64,000 nucleotides of DNA from Gnetum montanum (GCA_015680685.1 MNCI01004529.1:643159-707158); one strand, 5' to 3'. Shown: positions 1 through 13,400, counted from the stretch's first letter. Numbers and translations: made by a program. The notes: a model not told the origin generated them from the sequence alone.

Positions 1-2020
1 TTCATCAATGTTGTCCTCCAACTCCCTATATTTTTATTATTGCTGCATATTTTCTCACATAAACTACATTATGATCTACAAAGAAATTTCATTAAAGGAA
101 TGTCAATTAATGATTAAGGTACACAATTGCTTAACATGCACTTTGCAGATGGTTTTTTTTTTTAATGATCAACAATTCTCTATAGCTACATGTTATAGTG
201 GTCAAATTCTCTATAGCTATAGTGGAGGATTACTACATGTTATTTGGATCTCAAATTAATTGTCAAAAATCTACTATTTATTGGAATGGAATGGAAAATC
301 TTGAAAAAAGATTATGTCTTCAAAATTTTAGGAATACCTTTTTTCTTTAAGCCTAATCTTACCATTTTGTGTAATTATGTGATTAATAAAATTGAAAAGA
401 AGGTTGATAAATGGGGGGGGAGGTGGCGGTGGCGGTGGGAAGGCTCACTATTGTTGGCAAAGTTTTAGTTATTAAGTAAATGCTTTAATCAACTCATGTT
501 TATTGCTTTAGTTGTTAGGCTTCTTATGAGAGAATTGATCATATTATCCATTAGTTTCTTTGGTTTTCTAAGTAACATGAAAAAGGTTTCTCTAGAGTTA
601 CTTGGAATATTTGCATTAGTAGTAAGAAAGATGGAGGACTTGGCTTTATTAATTGTTATAACCAAGTATTTCTTTTACAGCAAAATGGATTGCAAAGTGT
701 ATTAATGGAGATGATGTTTGAATGCTCCTTTTAAAAAACAAACTTATGCAAGAAAAACCTAAAAATGATAACAGTTGGCCTTTTAATAACTTTCTTCACT
801 ATCTTCTTTTTCCTTGTGTCATTTTTATTCCTAGTTCTTCGATTCTCAAACAATTTTGAAAGACATGATGCAAGCTTAGCAAATATTAGAATTATAGTCA
901 TATTAGAGTTTCAAAAAATATGCTTAAGCAAATTAGCCCATGGTGGCTTCCTTGCAATGAAGGAGCTTGGGCTACTAATGCATCTAGATTATATACTTCT
1001 TGGGATAGATTTGGTATCACTACAATTTCTTGTTTGCATATGCATGATAAATAAATTACTTACAATGAAGCTTCTAGCCTTTATGGTTTAGGAAAAATAG
1101 TTTTGAAAAATTAATTTCTAATCTTGAGATTTTATTTAAAGTTGACAACAATTTGTGTCAAGCTTTTCCAGATATTTTTTGGAAAAATAATAGATATGTT
1201 TTTCCTTTTAATTCAAAAGTTGTTTATGAGATTATTACAACAAATTATTTTATTCATAACAAATTCAATAAGGCTTGAAAAATGCAATTATCATCGTATT
1301 TTTGGATAAGGAAAATAAAAGATACTTAGAAAGCTCCTACATTTTCTAAAATTCATATTTCTTATGGTGTCTTATTCATCAAAGTCTTAAACATAAGTCT
1401 TAAACATATGGAAAATGTTTATCTTCAATGTTCTCATTGTAGAAGTGAAACCCAATTTTCTCATGTTTCAATATGCTTGGAAATGAATATCCAAAATTTG
1501 AAACAATTTTCAACCAAGCATTAATGAAGTCATTCTTGGTGATCACCTACTTTGTCTACTCCATTTCTTTGCATTTGGAATTATCTTTAACCCTTTGTTC
1601 TCTATTTGGAAGCTTCAATGTGCAATAAATTCCCAACAAGAAGAGCAGAACTATGACATCTCTTCAATTATCAAATACTATATTCTCAAGGATGTTGCTT
1701 TTCAACTACAACTTCAAGTAAAAAACCTCCTAGTGAAAGTTGGACAATTAATTTGTTTTCTACAATATTAAGTTCTTTTTGTTTTAAAGGCTTAAGGATA
1801 TAAAACTTTTAGCTTTTGTTACTATTTGTTTGTTATTTCTAAGTGATGTTTTCTTTTTTCTTTGGAGAGAGTTTTCTCCTTCTCTTTATAAGAAACCCTT
1901 TAGTAAGAAGTGAAAACCCATAAAAGTGTTTTTGAATAAGGGCAAGGCTTGACCCTTTTCCTACCTTAGAGGGAAGGTTTTTCAGGATTGGATGTAAGGA
2001 TGTAATCAATGTAATTCCAT
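1..2020 (+). mobile_element. LINE remnant, copy 1 (RT palm/thumb to 3' end)
   Basis: This is the 3' half of a degraded plant non-LTR retrotransposon, broken by stops and frameshifts. Around 125-160 a phrase resembling the RT catalytic box reads FADG, so the second Asp is missing. At 244-468 the translation has the GIPFFF segment and the WGGRW phrase that follow the RT core in plant LINEs. At 1320-1480 a zinc-binding RVT-like segment is visible (NVYLQCSHC, then a downstream His). Positions 1740-2000 look like a 3' UTR. The block from about 1380 to 2000 aligns by eye with the reverse complement of 19440-20100, which defines two copies of one family. The 5' end lies outside the window. The LINE assignment is firm; the clade is not. 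Confidence 0.75.
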
Positions 2021-3019
2021 GAATTCTCCTTAATTGAAAGATTTAAACCCTTCATGCTTTTCATCACCAAACCCATGTTGCAAAGAAGTGTTTTCTCCCT
2101 TGTCCTTCAAGGGTCTCTCACCAAGCTCCTAATAGCTAGCCAATGTTCTCTCATCCCTAGTTCTACTAGTCTTGATACCCTTAATAATTTGCAAGCATTA
2201 CCCAAGAGTTATCTAAATCCCTAATAACAAATAATTTTCCTGAGTCTATCCATACCCACGAGTATTCATCTGATCCCAAAAATTCATGTAGGCCCACTAA
2301 TACCACCTCTAATCCCAGGACACCCCATATGAAGTAAATCCTATAAAACTCTAGTTTCAAAACATTCAGCTACATAAAATTTTATGCCCACACACATTGC
2401 CATCGAAAAATGAAAGGATTACCAGATGGGTAGACGATTTGAAATAATCAGCAAAGAATATGCTTGCGATATAAAAGAATATTAACTCAACCATCAGCTT
2501 GAGATATACAATGCAGGCTTGCCATTTAACATTAGATTACACAATGATTAGAACTCCTCTATTATTAGGCTTTGACTTCGCAAAAATCCTTTATACCAAG
2601 GATCCTTTTCCACTAATCATACAGCTATCTTATTTCATACAAAGATAATTTGAAGTGCTGCACATCGCCAAATTTGCCACTCGTAAATATGGTTTCTGGC
2701 CATATTTTGCAGGAGCAGCTAGGTTTAAAACTGATACTGCAACAGCATTCGGCTGGAGCGCTGTTCACAAATAACAAGGAAGCATAAAGTTTGGCAAGAT
2801 TATAGCTGTAGGGAAATAAATACTATGGTCCACGAACCACTTTGAAAAAAGACAAAGGTTAAAAAAATCAACTGCACCTTTGCAAGGTAGACCTCTAAGG
2901 AGGGCCATAGAATACCAAAGGCACCATCCACGCAAAGTACTAATCTTCAAACATAAAATGACATTCTCTATCACCAAATGTTAACAATAAATACTTCAGT
3001 ATAATTTTGATTGTCATTA
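2021..3019. other. Gene-free stretch, 3' flank and likely 3' UTR of the glycosyltransferase gene
   Basis: I see no conserved reading frame here. The part next to 3019, read on the minus strand, follows the stop codon of the glycosyltransferase and probably contains its 3' UTR. I could not single out a convincing polyadenylation signal. A 70-codon minus-strand frame at 2765-2977 has no recognisable content. Confidence 0.4.
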
Positions 3020-4278
3020 TTAACAAACAATTGATGTACAAGTCAGATCAGCATCAATCATCCACAAGTTTAAAGATAATAGTTGTTCTTTAATAGTGTT
3101 TAAGCTTGAATATGAAGGCCAGCATACAACCTTTGTTGATGATTTCATCAAAGATGAATTATTCGGAGTATTTTTATTAATCAATAGTTCCTTAATGAAA
3201 CCATCGTCAAGTGATTTGTAAGTTAGAGTAGATCCTTTTATTGCTATTCGCAGTTGATATCCCAAAATGTTTTCCTCACTTCTCTGATTATCCATAATAC
3301 TGATTTCTCTTGACAACAATACTGAAAGAAAAGAACTCCAGAATTTTATTGTTTCTTTGGTACTTGCAACGCACAATAATTCTGCCCTTGAATGTAGATT
3401 TATCTGGGAAACAGTTATATCAGTTTCTGCACTATCAAGAGGAAATACATTTTTAACAGGGAGTACATTGGAAGTCATGAAACAGACATTGTATCCTAAT
3501 ATAAGAGATTTCTTCATGATGAATGCAGAAACATATGCCTGCATTAAACCTTTGTGATTGACAACTTTCTGGTCCACTAAGCTCAATGTGACCATATCAT
3601 CAATAAGTTGTCTTGCATCAATAACTGCATGCCCTCTTCTAGACAACTCTTGTAACAAAGATGCCCTATCTCCAATCACGAGGTAATTCCGAATACCTAC
3701 TGTCTGAAACTGACATAGAAGATTTCTCACAACATCTTCCGAGGATTCAAACAAAGTAACAAGGGTTAAAGTTTTCTGATTTTTAAATGACAAAAGAACT
3801 GATTCAAGATCATTAAGCCTTTTCACAAACCTGTTACGTATCACCTTCTTAAAGCAAAAGTCATACCAATCAAGGTACTTCAGTGGTTTCATCTCCGACA
3901 AGTTAATGTCTAAGTTAGTGCTTGAATTGACTAGCTTGGAATCTGGACCAATATTCTTCCCATAATTTACACCAGCATCCCTGTAAGAGACACTCAATGC
4001 CCTTTCATGCAACAAGTTGGTATACATATTGTAATATCCACGGAAGTGAATAAATTTAATAAACCATGGTGTCCAAATCTTCTGTTTCAACTTCCTGTAC
4101 CAACCTGTTGTCACCATTCCTTCTAGAATCGGTTCAATTCCTTTACTTTTATGGATATCATACCAGATTCGAAATTCTTTCCAAGGCTTTGGAAAGAGAA
4201 GTTGACCCCATGTCCCTACCATCTGATACAAGAACAGCCTTGTGTCATTATCCACCTTCAATTTATTGCCATGCTTCC
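3020..4278 (-). CDS. Glycosyltransferase family protein 2 (plant GT-A type), exon 2
   Basis: This exon encodes residues 222-640 of the protein begun at 14830-15493. A splice acceptor (TTTGATTTCCAG) ends at 4279. The first two exon bases complete a Gly codon with the last base of exon 1, and the frame continues GKHGNKLKVDND. The conserved family block follows: TRLFLYQMVGTWGQLLFPKPW, then WTPWFIKFIH, RGYYNMYT and HERALSVSYRDAGVNYG. These segments are typical of the plant proteins annotated as glycosyltransferase family protein 2 (Arabidopsis At5g12260-like, from memory). The C-terminal half (about residue 330 on) is less conserved and ends CTSIVC before the stop. The frame is open for all 418 codons, unlike every transposon frame nearby, so the gene appears functional. 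The donor sugar and acceptor are unknown; Golgi action is inferred from the N-terminal anchor. Confidence 0.9.
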
Positions 4279-4686
4279 CTGGAAATCAAACAAGAAACTT
4301 GAGAATGTGAGGTCTTTGAAAACAATAAATACTTTCCGTTAAAACATTTTAAAAATAAAAATAAAAATAACATCACTTGTGTTTGTGCATTTAAAGAATT
4401 TAAGTTCAGAAGAAATTTTTTCTTTGATGCAATACACTTCAGAAATCATTTATTTAGAATTTATAATACATGTTAAAACCAAAATATATCAAATGCTGAA
4501 AGAAATTTCGGTACCCTATCGCTTGGAAATTGCATTTAGAGCATCAAGGATAACATTACATCTAAGCATTGACGTCAAAGTTGTTTCCTCTGGCAATATC
4601 CTGCTTGTAATTAATGTAAATGTGAAAGGATTTTATTATATCCATGCAGAGATCACAAAACCCTAGAAATCTATTAAACAGAGTTG

Positions 4687-4713
4687 AGTTTTAACATTTA
4701 TTTTATACAATTC
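4687..4713. repeat. Target site duplication, left copy, of RTE LINE
   Basis: This 27-bp stretch (beginning AGTTTTAACATTTA) is repeated without mismatch at 6290-6316. It brackets exactly the block with LINE coding remnants. Weaker similarity continues a few bases further left of both copies. Confidence 0.85.
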
Positions 4714-6289
4714 TTCTTGGAAAACTTATTTTCAAGAATTATTAAATGAAGAATTTCTAAGATAAAAACATCCAAGAAGAAGAACCAAATTTTGGTTTGG
4801 TTAATAGAATTTTTTCTCTGAAGTAAAATGAAAAAGCTGTTGAACGAAATAACATTCCTCTAGAAGCTTGTAAAGGACTAGAAGATACAGGAATTTCTTG
4901 GCTGATAAAATTATTTAACAAAATTTTGAAAGATGGAGACATACCCAGCAATTGGAGAAAAAACATTGTTGTTCATATCTATCAAAATAACGGAGATGTA
5001 CAAAATTGTGCACACTATAAAGGGATCAAGCTAATAAGCCAGGCTATGAAGCTTTAGAAGAAGAGTTATAGAGCAATGTCTCAGACTTGAATCAAGAGTA
5101 TTAGAAAATCAACTTGGATTTATGCCATGGAGATCTACTATAGAGGCCATTTTCTTAATACAACAATTGATGAAGAAATTCAAAAAACACAGAAAAAATC
5201 TACGTTGGATTTTCATTGACTTGGAAAACGCATATGAGAGAGTGCCTAGAGATATTATCTAGTGGGCCTTGCAAAGTAAAAACATCTCTGATAAATATAT
5301 TAAAGTGATTCAAGACATGTATAAAGGCGCTACCACTAAAATTAAAATAGCTTATGGAACAATATCTGATTTTCCAGTCATGGTAAGTCTACATCAAGGG
5401 TCTACAATTAGCCCGTATTTATTTACCATTATTATGGATGAATTAACAAAGGAAATACAAGATAAAATCTATTAGTATATCCTATTTGCAAATGATACTG
5501 TGTTGGTGGATACAGCTCAAGAAAATATTTCTTTTAAAATGGAAAAGAGGAGACATGCTCTAGAGTAAAAAGGCTTAAAAATTAGCAGAAGACAAAATAT
5601 ATAAAATGAAATTTTAATAACAGCATAAACAATGAGGAAATAGAAGTGATAATTCAAGGCCAAAAAGTCTCTCACTGCAAACAATTCTGCTACCTGCGAT
5701 CAATCCTTCAATTAGATAGTGAAATTGATAAAGCTATAAGAAATAAAATTGAGACAAGATGGTTAAAATGGAAACAAACTAGTGGTGTTCTCTGCGATAA
5801 AAGAATACTAATAAAACTGAATGGGAAATTTGATAGGGCAGCAACAAAGACTACTCTCTTATATGGTGCTGAATGTTGGGCAATACAAAAGAGGTATGAA
5901 CAATAAATCAATGTGGTATAGAAATTAGAGAAAGACTTGGAGTGGCTTATATTTAAGATAGGCTACAAAAATGGCAGCTTAGATGGTTTTGATATGTACA
6001 AAGAAGATCAAGCAATGAGCCTATAAAGAAAGGTTGCTACATCAATGTCCTAGAAAAGCCATCAAAAGCAAGACCAAAGAAGACATTGGAAAAAACAATT
6101 AAAGATGATTTGAATAAACTATAAATAAACAAAGATTTAGGTCTTCGTAGAGGTGTATTTTGTACAAGAACTCATGTAGCCGACCTTATTTTGTTGGGAC
6201 AAGGCTAGGATGATGATGAATTCCTATATATTTCAAAATAAACATTTGTGATTGAATCACATCCATGTGGAAATCAATAGACAAAGTTT
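4714..6289 (+). mobile_element. RTE-clade LINE, 5'-truncated
   Basis: Plus-strand frames give the RTE-type RT in order. The region before the fingers is near 4860-5050 (NNIPLEACKGLEDTGIS and NCAHYKGIKLIS in shifted frames). The palm segment at 5160-5475 includes WIFIDLENAYERVPRD and LHQGSTISPYLF. A catalytic box near 5480-5510 reads FANDTVLVD, with Asn in place of the first Asp. Downstream, 5646-5906 holds the RTE signature RWLKWKQTSGVLCDKRI and LLYGAECWAIQK. The tail ends in a GATGATGATGA run near 6210. The endonuclease is absent, as expected of 5' truncation during target-primed reverse transcription. Frameshifts and stops show it is dead. It lies antisense within the host intron. Confidence 0.9.
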
Positions 6290-6316
6290 AGTTTTAACAT
6301 TTATTTTATACAATTC
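6290..6316. repeat. Target site duplication, right copy, of RTE LINE
   Basis: Identical to 4687-4713 and directly adjacent to the 3' end of the RTE insertion. Confidence 0.85.
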
Positions 6317-6782
6317 CTATAGATTGAATCAGTGACTTGTAGGTTACAAGTCTTACAAAGTTGCACCTTGGTGATGTTCATATGTGACTTGTAGTAATAA
6401 AAAGGAGGGAGAAGACCAGCTCAAAACATTTGTATTAGTTGTTTTCATTCCACATGACTTCTAGGAACCCAAAATGAATAAAAGCATAACTAACTAAACT
6501 ATTAAATACATATAGCAATAACAACGTATAAAGTAGGGTGTGAGAATTTTGTACGGTATGATGATTATGAAACCTATGTAATACACAGTGTTCTGTAAAT
6601 AAGCGTGTATAGAGACGGAGTGGACAAAAAAAGAATGTTACCTGGACAAGTAATATATGAATATAGTGACATACACTCCAGTATGGTCATGTGCACAACG
6701 GACTTAGAAGCATGAAACACATTACTGGAAACTAGATTCTCTTGGTAATTGGAAACTAGAAATTTTTATTATGCCCAAGAAA

Positions 6783-9700
6783 TCACAAAGGATTTGTTGG
6801 ATGGTCACAACGCTTCAACAGATTTTCGAAGAAAGTTGAAACATCTTTAATGTAATGCCCCAAATAGATAGGATCAACTTGAAAGAAAACAATTAGCAAA
6901 TTACAATTAATATTATAATTCATTTGAATATGAGCCAAAGATAGGCAAAATAAAAAGATATGTTCTTTATCCTCTATGCTTTGGTTGCATAGTCTACACA
7001 TATGCTCTTCTTTCAATAAATTGATCCAATGGCATGTCTCAACAAGGAGATGATGAGAGCTCATTCTTGCTCTAGCAATTTGATTCCTTAAATGATTAGG
7101 AATAGCTAAGAATAGATACTTTTGAGTACTAGATAACAAACCTCCTTTAATAGAATGTAAGTAAAAATGCTTTTTTTCTAATGTGTTCAACCAAACTTTA
7201 ACCAAGACTTTTTCTTTTATAGTCTTCTAGAAGAGCCTTTTGTTTAAAGAAAGATCCTCTATTACAATATTCCATGACTAAGGCCATAATTTTCCTTGAT
7301 GTAACCATCCATTTTCTTGTATAGCATCTATTATCTCCTTAGCATAATTGACTTCCTCCATGTGACTTAACTTGTAAGTATAAGCAATAAATTGACGAAG
7401 GGCTTCAACTTCAAGGGGAAGCAAATCTGCTTCTAGAAGTAAGATATCATAAGAATTCTGTATTTTCACTTAAAATTCACATACAAGAAACTATTTTTGA
7501 ACATGTTATAATTTTTTTCAATTATGTGTGGAAAGAGAAGAGCCCCATGCAATACACCCATATAATAATACACGTTGGACAAGACTACAAAAAAGTTTCC
7601 TTCTAATTTCCCATGCCAAAATTGTTTTCTTACTACAATTATTTTTTAGAGCAAATAAATCTCCCATAAACTCTTTGAGCAATAAGGGTATTTCGATTAT
7701 AATAACTGGCAAATTCAATTCCTAAATATTTATAAGCCTACATATATCAAGTCTTTTTCCCCCAAGAAAAAAATTGTAATTTCTATCTCTATACCACAAA
7801 CTAGAATTTTAATCTTATCAAATATTAACTTTCAAACTAGAATGGTTGCAATAATCATGGAAGATTTGAAGCATTCAATTTAATCTTGTAGTTGACTTTG
7901 CAATCAAGGCCACATCATCAACAAAGAGAAGCATATTCAAACATAATTCATTCACTAACACAGCATGGTTACAGGCATTTTGCATCCATCTTGTTAATTC
8001 ATTTATAAATATGCCAAAAATGGTAGGGAGCAAAGGACAACCTTATTTAACACCTACTAAACTATTGATAATTGTTCCTTCTCTAGTAAGATTATCTTTA
8101 GTAAGAATGTTAACCATCTCATAGATTCTTTTAGCAGCAAATAGGAGATCTTGTAGAATGTTAATGCTATCAAATTTCTTCCAAAGTTTATCTCAAGTAA
8201 CAAAATCATAAGCCATGGAAAAATCAACAAAATAGATAGAACTCTTATGGTTAGGGTTTTTTGCTTTCTCCACACAATAATACAAAGTTATCAAATGGTC
8301 TATAGTAAAATAATTCCTCCTAAAGCTTGCTTGTGACTGAGCATGAAAACCTTGCATTTCTACCCATGGACTAATTTTATTCTCCAAAATAGTGCCCAAA
8401 AGCTTAGTGAAAACTAAATTGATTGCAATCAATCAGGAATTAGTAAGATATGTCCTATCTATTTTTTTAGAAAGCAAGATTGCTCGACTAGAACACCAAG
8501 AGCAATCAAAACCATGCTAAAGCCCTTTATTAAGAAGGTTGGACCACCCCATTTTAGAAGCTCTACATATAATCCATTAACATCAGCACCTTTCCCAAAA
8601 GATAATCATTGAACTCCTGTAGAAGCATCAACAAGGAATAACTCAAGAACACTAGAGTTATCTTGCATAGTAGGGGGAGCCTCTTGATTAAAAAGGTTAT
8701 TGAAGAAAGTTTGAATAGTATATAAGGAAAAATCCTAACCATTTTGTTGTCTATCTTGGAAGAAATTCCAAAAGTTTTTTGGATTAGATTTGTGGTCACT
8801 AATCATTCTTTCATGCTCTTCCTTAATAAACTTTTTTAAAATCGAATAAGCTTTCTGTAATTCTTCAACATTGAAACATTAAAATGTGAAGCTAAAACAT
8901 ATTTACAAGCTATCAAACAATCCATATCAAACCAAGGTTTTCTACAAGTAGGCCTCTTCTTATTTTGCACCTAAGCAATTGTAGACAAAAGAACATTAGT
9001 CAAATCTAGCTCATTGTTAGTGTTGACCAACATATTGGCCACTCTTGTTTGAACATTCTGACGAAGGTCTTCTGTGAAATGCTGAGTTTTGCATTTATTA
9101 TAGTGAATATGATGAAATGAAGCAACAATAGTAAATTTCAGATAATGATGAGGAGATTTTAGGATTTTTGCCCCACTTGAAAATTTTCACTATGTCTCTA
9201 TTATCATGAGTAGACAAAAGAGGATCAATGCAAGAGTTACCTTGATGCACATTAAGGTGAAATAAGAGGAGGAAGGAAATTTGCTAATGCCATTAAGGAT
9301 TAAAAAATCAAAGCAATGACCCAATTCCAAGAAATGAATACCCCTCTAATTTGTGATATGATTAGTCGATGCTCTTTTGTGAACTAACAAGATCTCTTCA
9401 CTAAACTCTAATTGAGGATCCCAAACAAGCCTTTGAATCTAATTTTGTCCAATGCAAGCATTAAAATCCCCACAAAGAAAAACTTTACCAAGCTTGGAGA
9501 ATTCTGCAATATCTTGACCTAAGTATTGACAAGGATACTCCATGGAAGATTAGCAAAATTGTAAATAGAAGCATCCTTGAAGCAAAGTAACAAAAAGCGA
9601 TATAAAGAACCTTTGAATTGTTTTGAACTTTAACCCACAAATATTGGTTATCATCATCAACTTTGTACACCTTAATGGGATGATCTCTAGACTTTTACTT
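6783..9700 (-). mobile_element. LINE with endonuclease and RT remnants (Jockey/I-like)
   Basis: Read on the minus strand from 9700 downwards, the order is endonuclease, RT, then a Cys/His 3' domain. The endonuclease part is at 9670-9430 (YLWVKVQNNS, YIAFCYFA, and GDFNACIG near 9470). The RT part is at about 8430-7850, with LGTILENKISPW, SQASFRRNYFTIDHL and FVDFSMAYD. A CPLLPTIFGIFINELTRW segment is followed by the catalytic box FVDDVALI near 7935. The 140-codon frame 7205-6783 holds the last domain with CRLCNQSIEDKEHIFLFC. Several stops and frameshifts interrupt it. The 83-codon frame at 10071-9820, rich in Leu/Val heptads, might be an ORF1 relic. The same family recurs at 16640-17230. No target duplication was found. 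Confidence 0.75.
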
Positions 9701-11089
9701 AAACAAGCAATATTTCTTCATGTTCACAAATTTTCTCAGTAACTACTTCTAAGCCTAAGTAAGCACTCGTTATTTTTTATTCAAAAAAATCCAAGTTTGA
9801 CTGCAGAGGATATATTAGTCTAAACTTGAGTTGCTTCAACATTTGACAATGAATCTTTCAACTCTATAGTGGTTGGAATGGTCTGTACCTTTTTTATCAC
9901 AACTTCAACCACAGATTCCAATTGCACAATCCTAGATGCCATGAAGTTCAAAGTTGCAACCATGTTATTCCATTCCTCTTGTAAAATTGTAAATCTTACC
10001 ATTGAAACCCTACTTCTTGTACATCCCCAAACTAAAAATAGAATATGTTGCTTTCTACTTGGCCTTGGCATACAAATGGGTCAAAACCCTAGTTATTGCT
10101 ACTTCAAAAAATTTTCCACCTAAGCTACTCAGATATATGATCTACCATGAGGATTTCAACACCAAATCAGACACCAAATTGCTGAAAGCCCAAATCAAAC
10201 CTATGATACAGCAAATTGTTGAATCCTAAACCACAAAAATGTCAAAAGCCCAAATCAAGTCTGCAATCTGCCAAATCACCAAATTGCCACATTAGGTCAC
10301 ATCATCAAGTATTGAAGATATCAGAGCATGGTCCAGTTTTGTGTGAATCACAATAATGCTAACAAACTGAAGAGTTTCCCTTAATAGAAAAACAAAACCA
10401 TTCAGGAAAGAGATATAAGGAAGTTCAACCAACTTAGAGATCAGGCTTAACACACTTTAGGGATACGCATCAAAGTTGCTATCATAGCTTTGCTGCTAGA
10501 GTGTTAAATTGAATAGGCTTGAGAGCAGGGATCTCAGGCAGAACATGATTAAGGGATGAGCTGTTTCTTAAGTTGAACCATTGTTACATTTGAGTGCATG
10601 AAAACTGCTAGCAGCACTATAGCCTCCACTGACAATGATGTTGGTTCCCCTTCTTCATTTCAGGGACATTGCCCTCATTCCTCTTAGTTTTAATTGCTCC
10701 CTGCTTAGATCCTTCTACGGTACTGATTAACAGCTCCACACTTAGGCTACTTGTTGGTGTAAGCACTGATCCTAGCGCACAATAGAAAATCCATGCTAGA
10801 TTTGATGGAAAGCAAGACTATTTTCAACAGATCTAAATGGTCTGCGCATAGGTTTCTATGCTCTAGTTTACTTTCATACCCATTCAAAAGTCCTTTATTC
10901 TAATGTGTTTGTGAGATGGCAGCAACATGTGTTCCCGGAAACTCAACTTCCCCAGCATATTGTAAAGTGAGGAGGTCCACATCATTTTCTTACAACTAAG
11001 TTGTCAACTTCAAATTTTGAGATGCAGTAAAGGCCATGCATGAATTTTTTTTCCCCCAACCACTGCACCCCACCACCACCACCATTGCA

Positions 11090-11256
11090 TGAGAATTAAC
11101 AGTTAAGGCAATGCAGACATTACCAAATGATTAATTGAGACTCTCCCATATTTCCCTCAGACTTACAAAGAAAATGCCCAATGAAGAAATGTAACATCAA
11201 CCATTTCTTCTAACTCATTGCAAAGAAAAATTACATTCAACATATTATCCTTCTCC
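11090..11256. repeat. 167-bp segmental repeat, copy 1
   Basis: The block beginning TGAGAATTAACAG and ending TATTATCCTTCTCC recurs at 11317-11483 with about a dozen substitutions and no length change. A 60-bp non-repeated spacer separates the two copies. Confidence 0.85.
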
Positions 11257-11316
11257 CCAATATGCTAAATAAAAAATGCTAGTATTTTTTATTGTCTTCT
11301 TCTCATCATCGCTAAA

Positions 11317-11483
11317 TGAGAATTAACAGCTAAGGCAATGCAGACATTACCAAACGATTAACTGAGACTCCCCCATATTTCCCTCCGACTTACAAAGAAA
11401 ATGCACAATGAAGAAATGTAACATCAGTCATTTCTTCTAACTATTTGCAAAGAAAATTTACATTCAACATATTATCCTTCTCC
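11317..11483. repeat. 167-bp segmental repeat, copy 2
   Basis: Direct repeat of 11090-11256. Neither copy shows coding potential or inverted termini. Confidence 0.85.
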
Positions 11484-13140
11484 TTTACCATCTTCTAACT
11501 CTTGATCAATCATAGAAATCTTCAAAATTTTAAATTATCTTTAAGGGAGATTGGTGTCTTTCTCTTAACACCTATAAAGAAAGTATTGCCTATGTTCAAT
11601 TTTTTTTTAAAATACCTTTTTTCCACAAGAGCTTCCCCCAAGTAGTCTCCTCATGCATGCAGCATCTTCCACACAATATTCCGTAGAAAAATACATGTTG
11701 ATGAACTGTAGCTTCATTGATCTCTGACCACCTGATTTCTATGGAGAATTGCATTCCAAATTAAAAGATGAAATTGTCTTGAGTCTGAATCATGTCCCCA
11801 CAGAACAGTATCAATGAGTTGGGATTTGTTAGTTGAGGCTTCTGACATGCATCCTACAGCTCACAGGTTCCATTTTAGTGAGTTATGCTCAAATATACAA
11901 GTACCGTGTGACAAGTACTGGCTAGAGCTACAGTGGTCCGATACATGCAGGGTGTCCAGGACAAAATAAACAACAGTTCAGTTCATTATTTCTTTGGTGA
12001 ATAGAAATTCACTTTGAAATTAAAAAATAAAAAGAAAGAGGACTTTCCAAGATAACCTAATTAGCTAGGAACTGCCTACTTGTAAGAGCATTTTTCCTTT
12101 CCACCATACTTATTTTGTATTAAATATTTGTAATGCCATTGATAGCATGATTTGAATCATTCTTCCTCTAAGAACCAGCACTTGTGGGTATGTGTTATGT
12201 ACTAATTAGCTCCTCCATTTAAAACCAAAATATTGATCTAGTTAAATACTTCTTTAGAAAAAGAAGCTAGATGAAAACATAAGGAATTTATCAAAGTTAA
12301 GTTTAAATTTTGAACTTCTGAAAATTTCACTAATGTATCTTTTTTTTCATTTAGGTTCTCCCTATATTATCTCAGATTTTAAAAAACAAAATTATCTTAA
12401 TGCTATATATGTGTGATTCTTCCTTTCTTGCTGCATCTCAATTGAAAGTCGAAAACCTAAGACACCTTATGTATAGCAGCTTTTTCATGCAAAATGACAA
12501 TCAAGAACTCTTTTCATACATGTGTGTAAGCATATTTTGTTTACATTACATTTGTTATTCTTTCTTTTTGCTCTCATCTTCAATCAACATTCAAGAAGCA
12601 CAGTTGGCTTTTTCGATATAATCCTTTGAGATCAAAAAAACAACCACAAAACCTTTTACTATGCTTCATAACACATATACAAACTTTTTAAATAAAAAAA
12701 AAATGGCCTACTCAGCCTTATAATGTAAGGCATCAAATTTACGCCCAAGTGGGTTCTCAAAATGTTGTGCGATGATGAGGACTAAAAAATGCACCTGCCA
12801 AATCTAGCATCACTAATTCCTTCATTTACACTTTGAGTTCAAGACTAAACAAACTCGGTAGGCAACTAACACATATAACTCCCCACAAGTAGCAAAACCA
12901 TGCTTTTCTCATATTTGGAAGACTTCCAGCTTGAATCTTCCTAGAAAGACAGCATCTCTTTTTAAAAGAATGGAGTAATCAATGGAAAAATATACTTCCA
13001 CTCTTCAGGCACTTCATGACATCATCATCACATTCATATGTTTCTATATTCCAGTATGTCAACAGCAATTGATATTTCTTCATCTACCTTCTGAAGATTT
13101 TTGTTCAACATAACACAGACGCAAGTTATGCAACCTATAA

Positions 13141-13397
13141 GCATGTTTGGTTACACAAATCTCTCAATGCTGAATCTGTAGATTTCACTTCTTATATTAA
13201 AAAAGTTGTTTGGTTTTCCGTGGTTTTTTATGGGCAAATTGTCAGATTCTTGTCTGACCAACCACCCAATTATATTGCTTTTTGTATTCGTTTGATGGTT
13301 AACTTTCAGAGATGTAATCTACCTGGATTCATGAATCTATCGACTCAACATCTAAACAGATATAAGTGCTCAAAGATTTATGGAACCAAACATGCCC
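13141..13397. mobile_element. Tourist/Harbinger-like MITE
   Basis: The left end reads GCATGTTTGGTTACACAAAT and the right end, reverse-complemented, reads GGGCATGTTTGGTTCCATAA. That gives an inverted repeat of about 24 bp with a 12-bp perfect core. TAA flanks both sides (13138-13140 and 13398-13400), the target duplication of PIF/Harbinger elements. The left end seems to have lost two G. At 257 bp with no coding capacity it fits a MITE. It lies in the host intron. Confidence 0.7.
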
Positions 13398-13400
13398 TAA

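Larger units (their letters stand above)
9701..13140. other. Intronic DNA without recognisable genes
   Basis: Apart from a possible ORF1 relic at 9820-10071 and the duplicated block at 11090-11483, I see no coding pattern or transposon termini. It reads as AT-rich, single-copy-like intron sequence. Confidence 0.5.

Noticed and set aside
3020-4261. Exon 2 as a separate gene starting at 4261
   Set aside because: The supposed start codon is TTG and sits inside a conserved block that continues upstream to a splice acceptor; exon 1 supplies the missing half of the same family.
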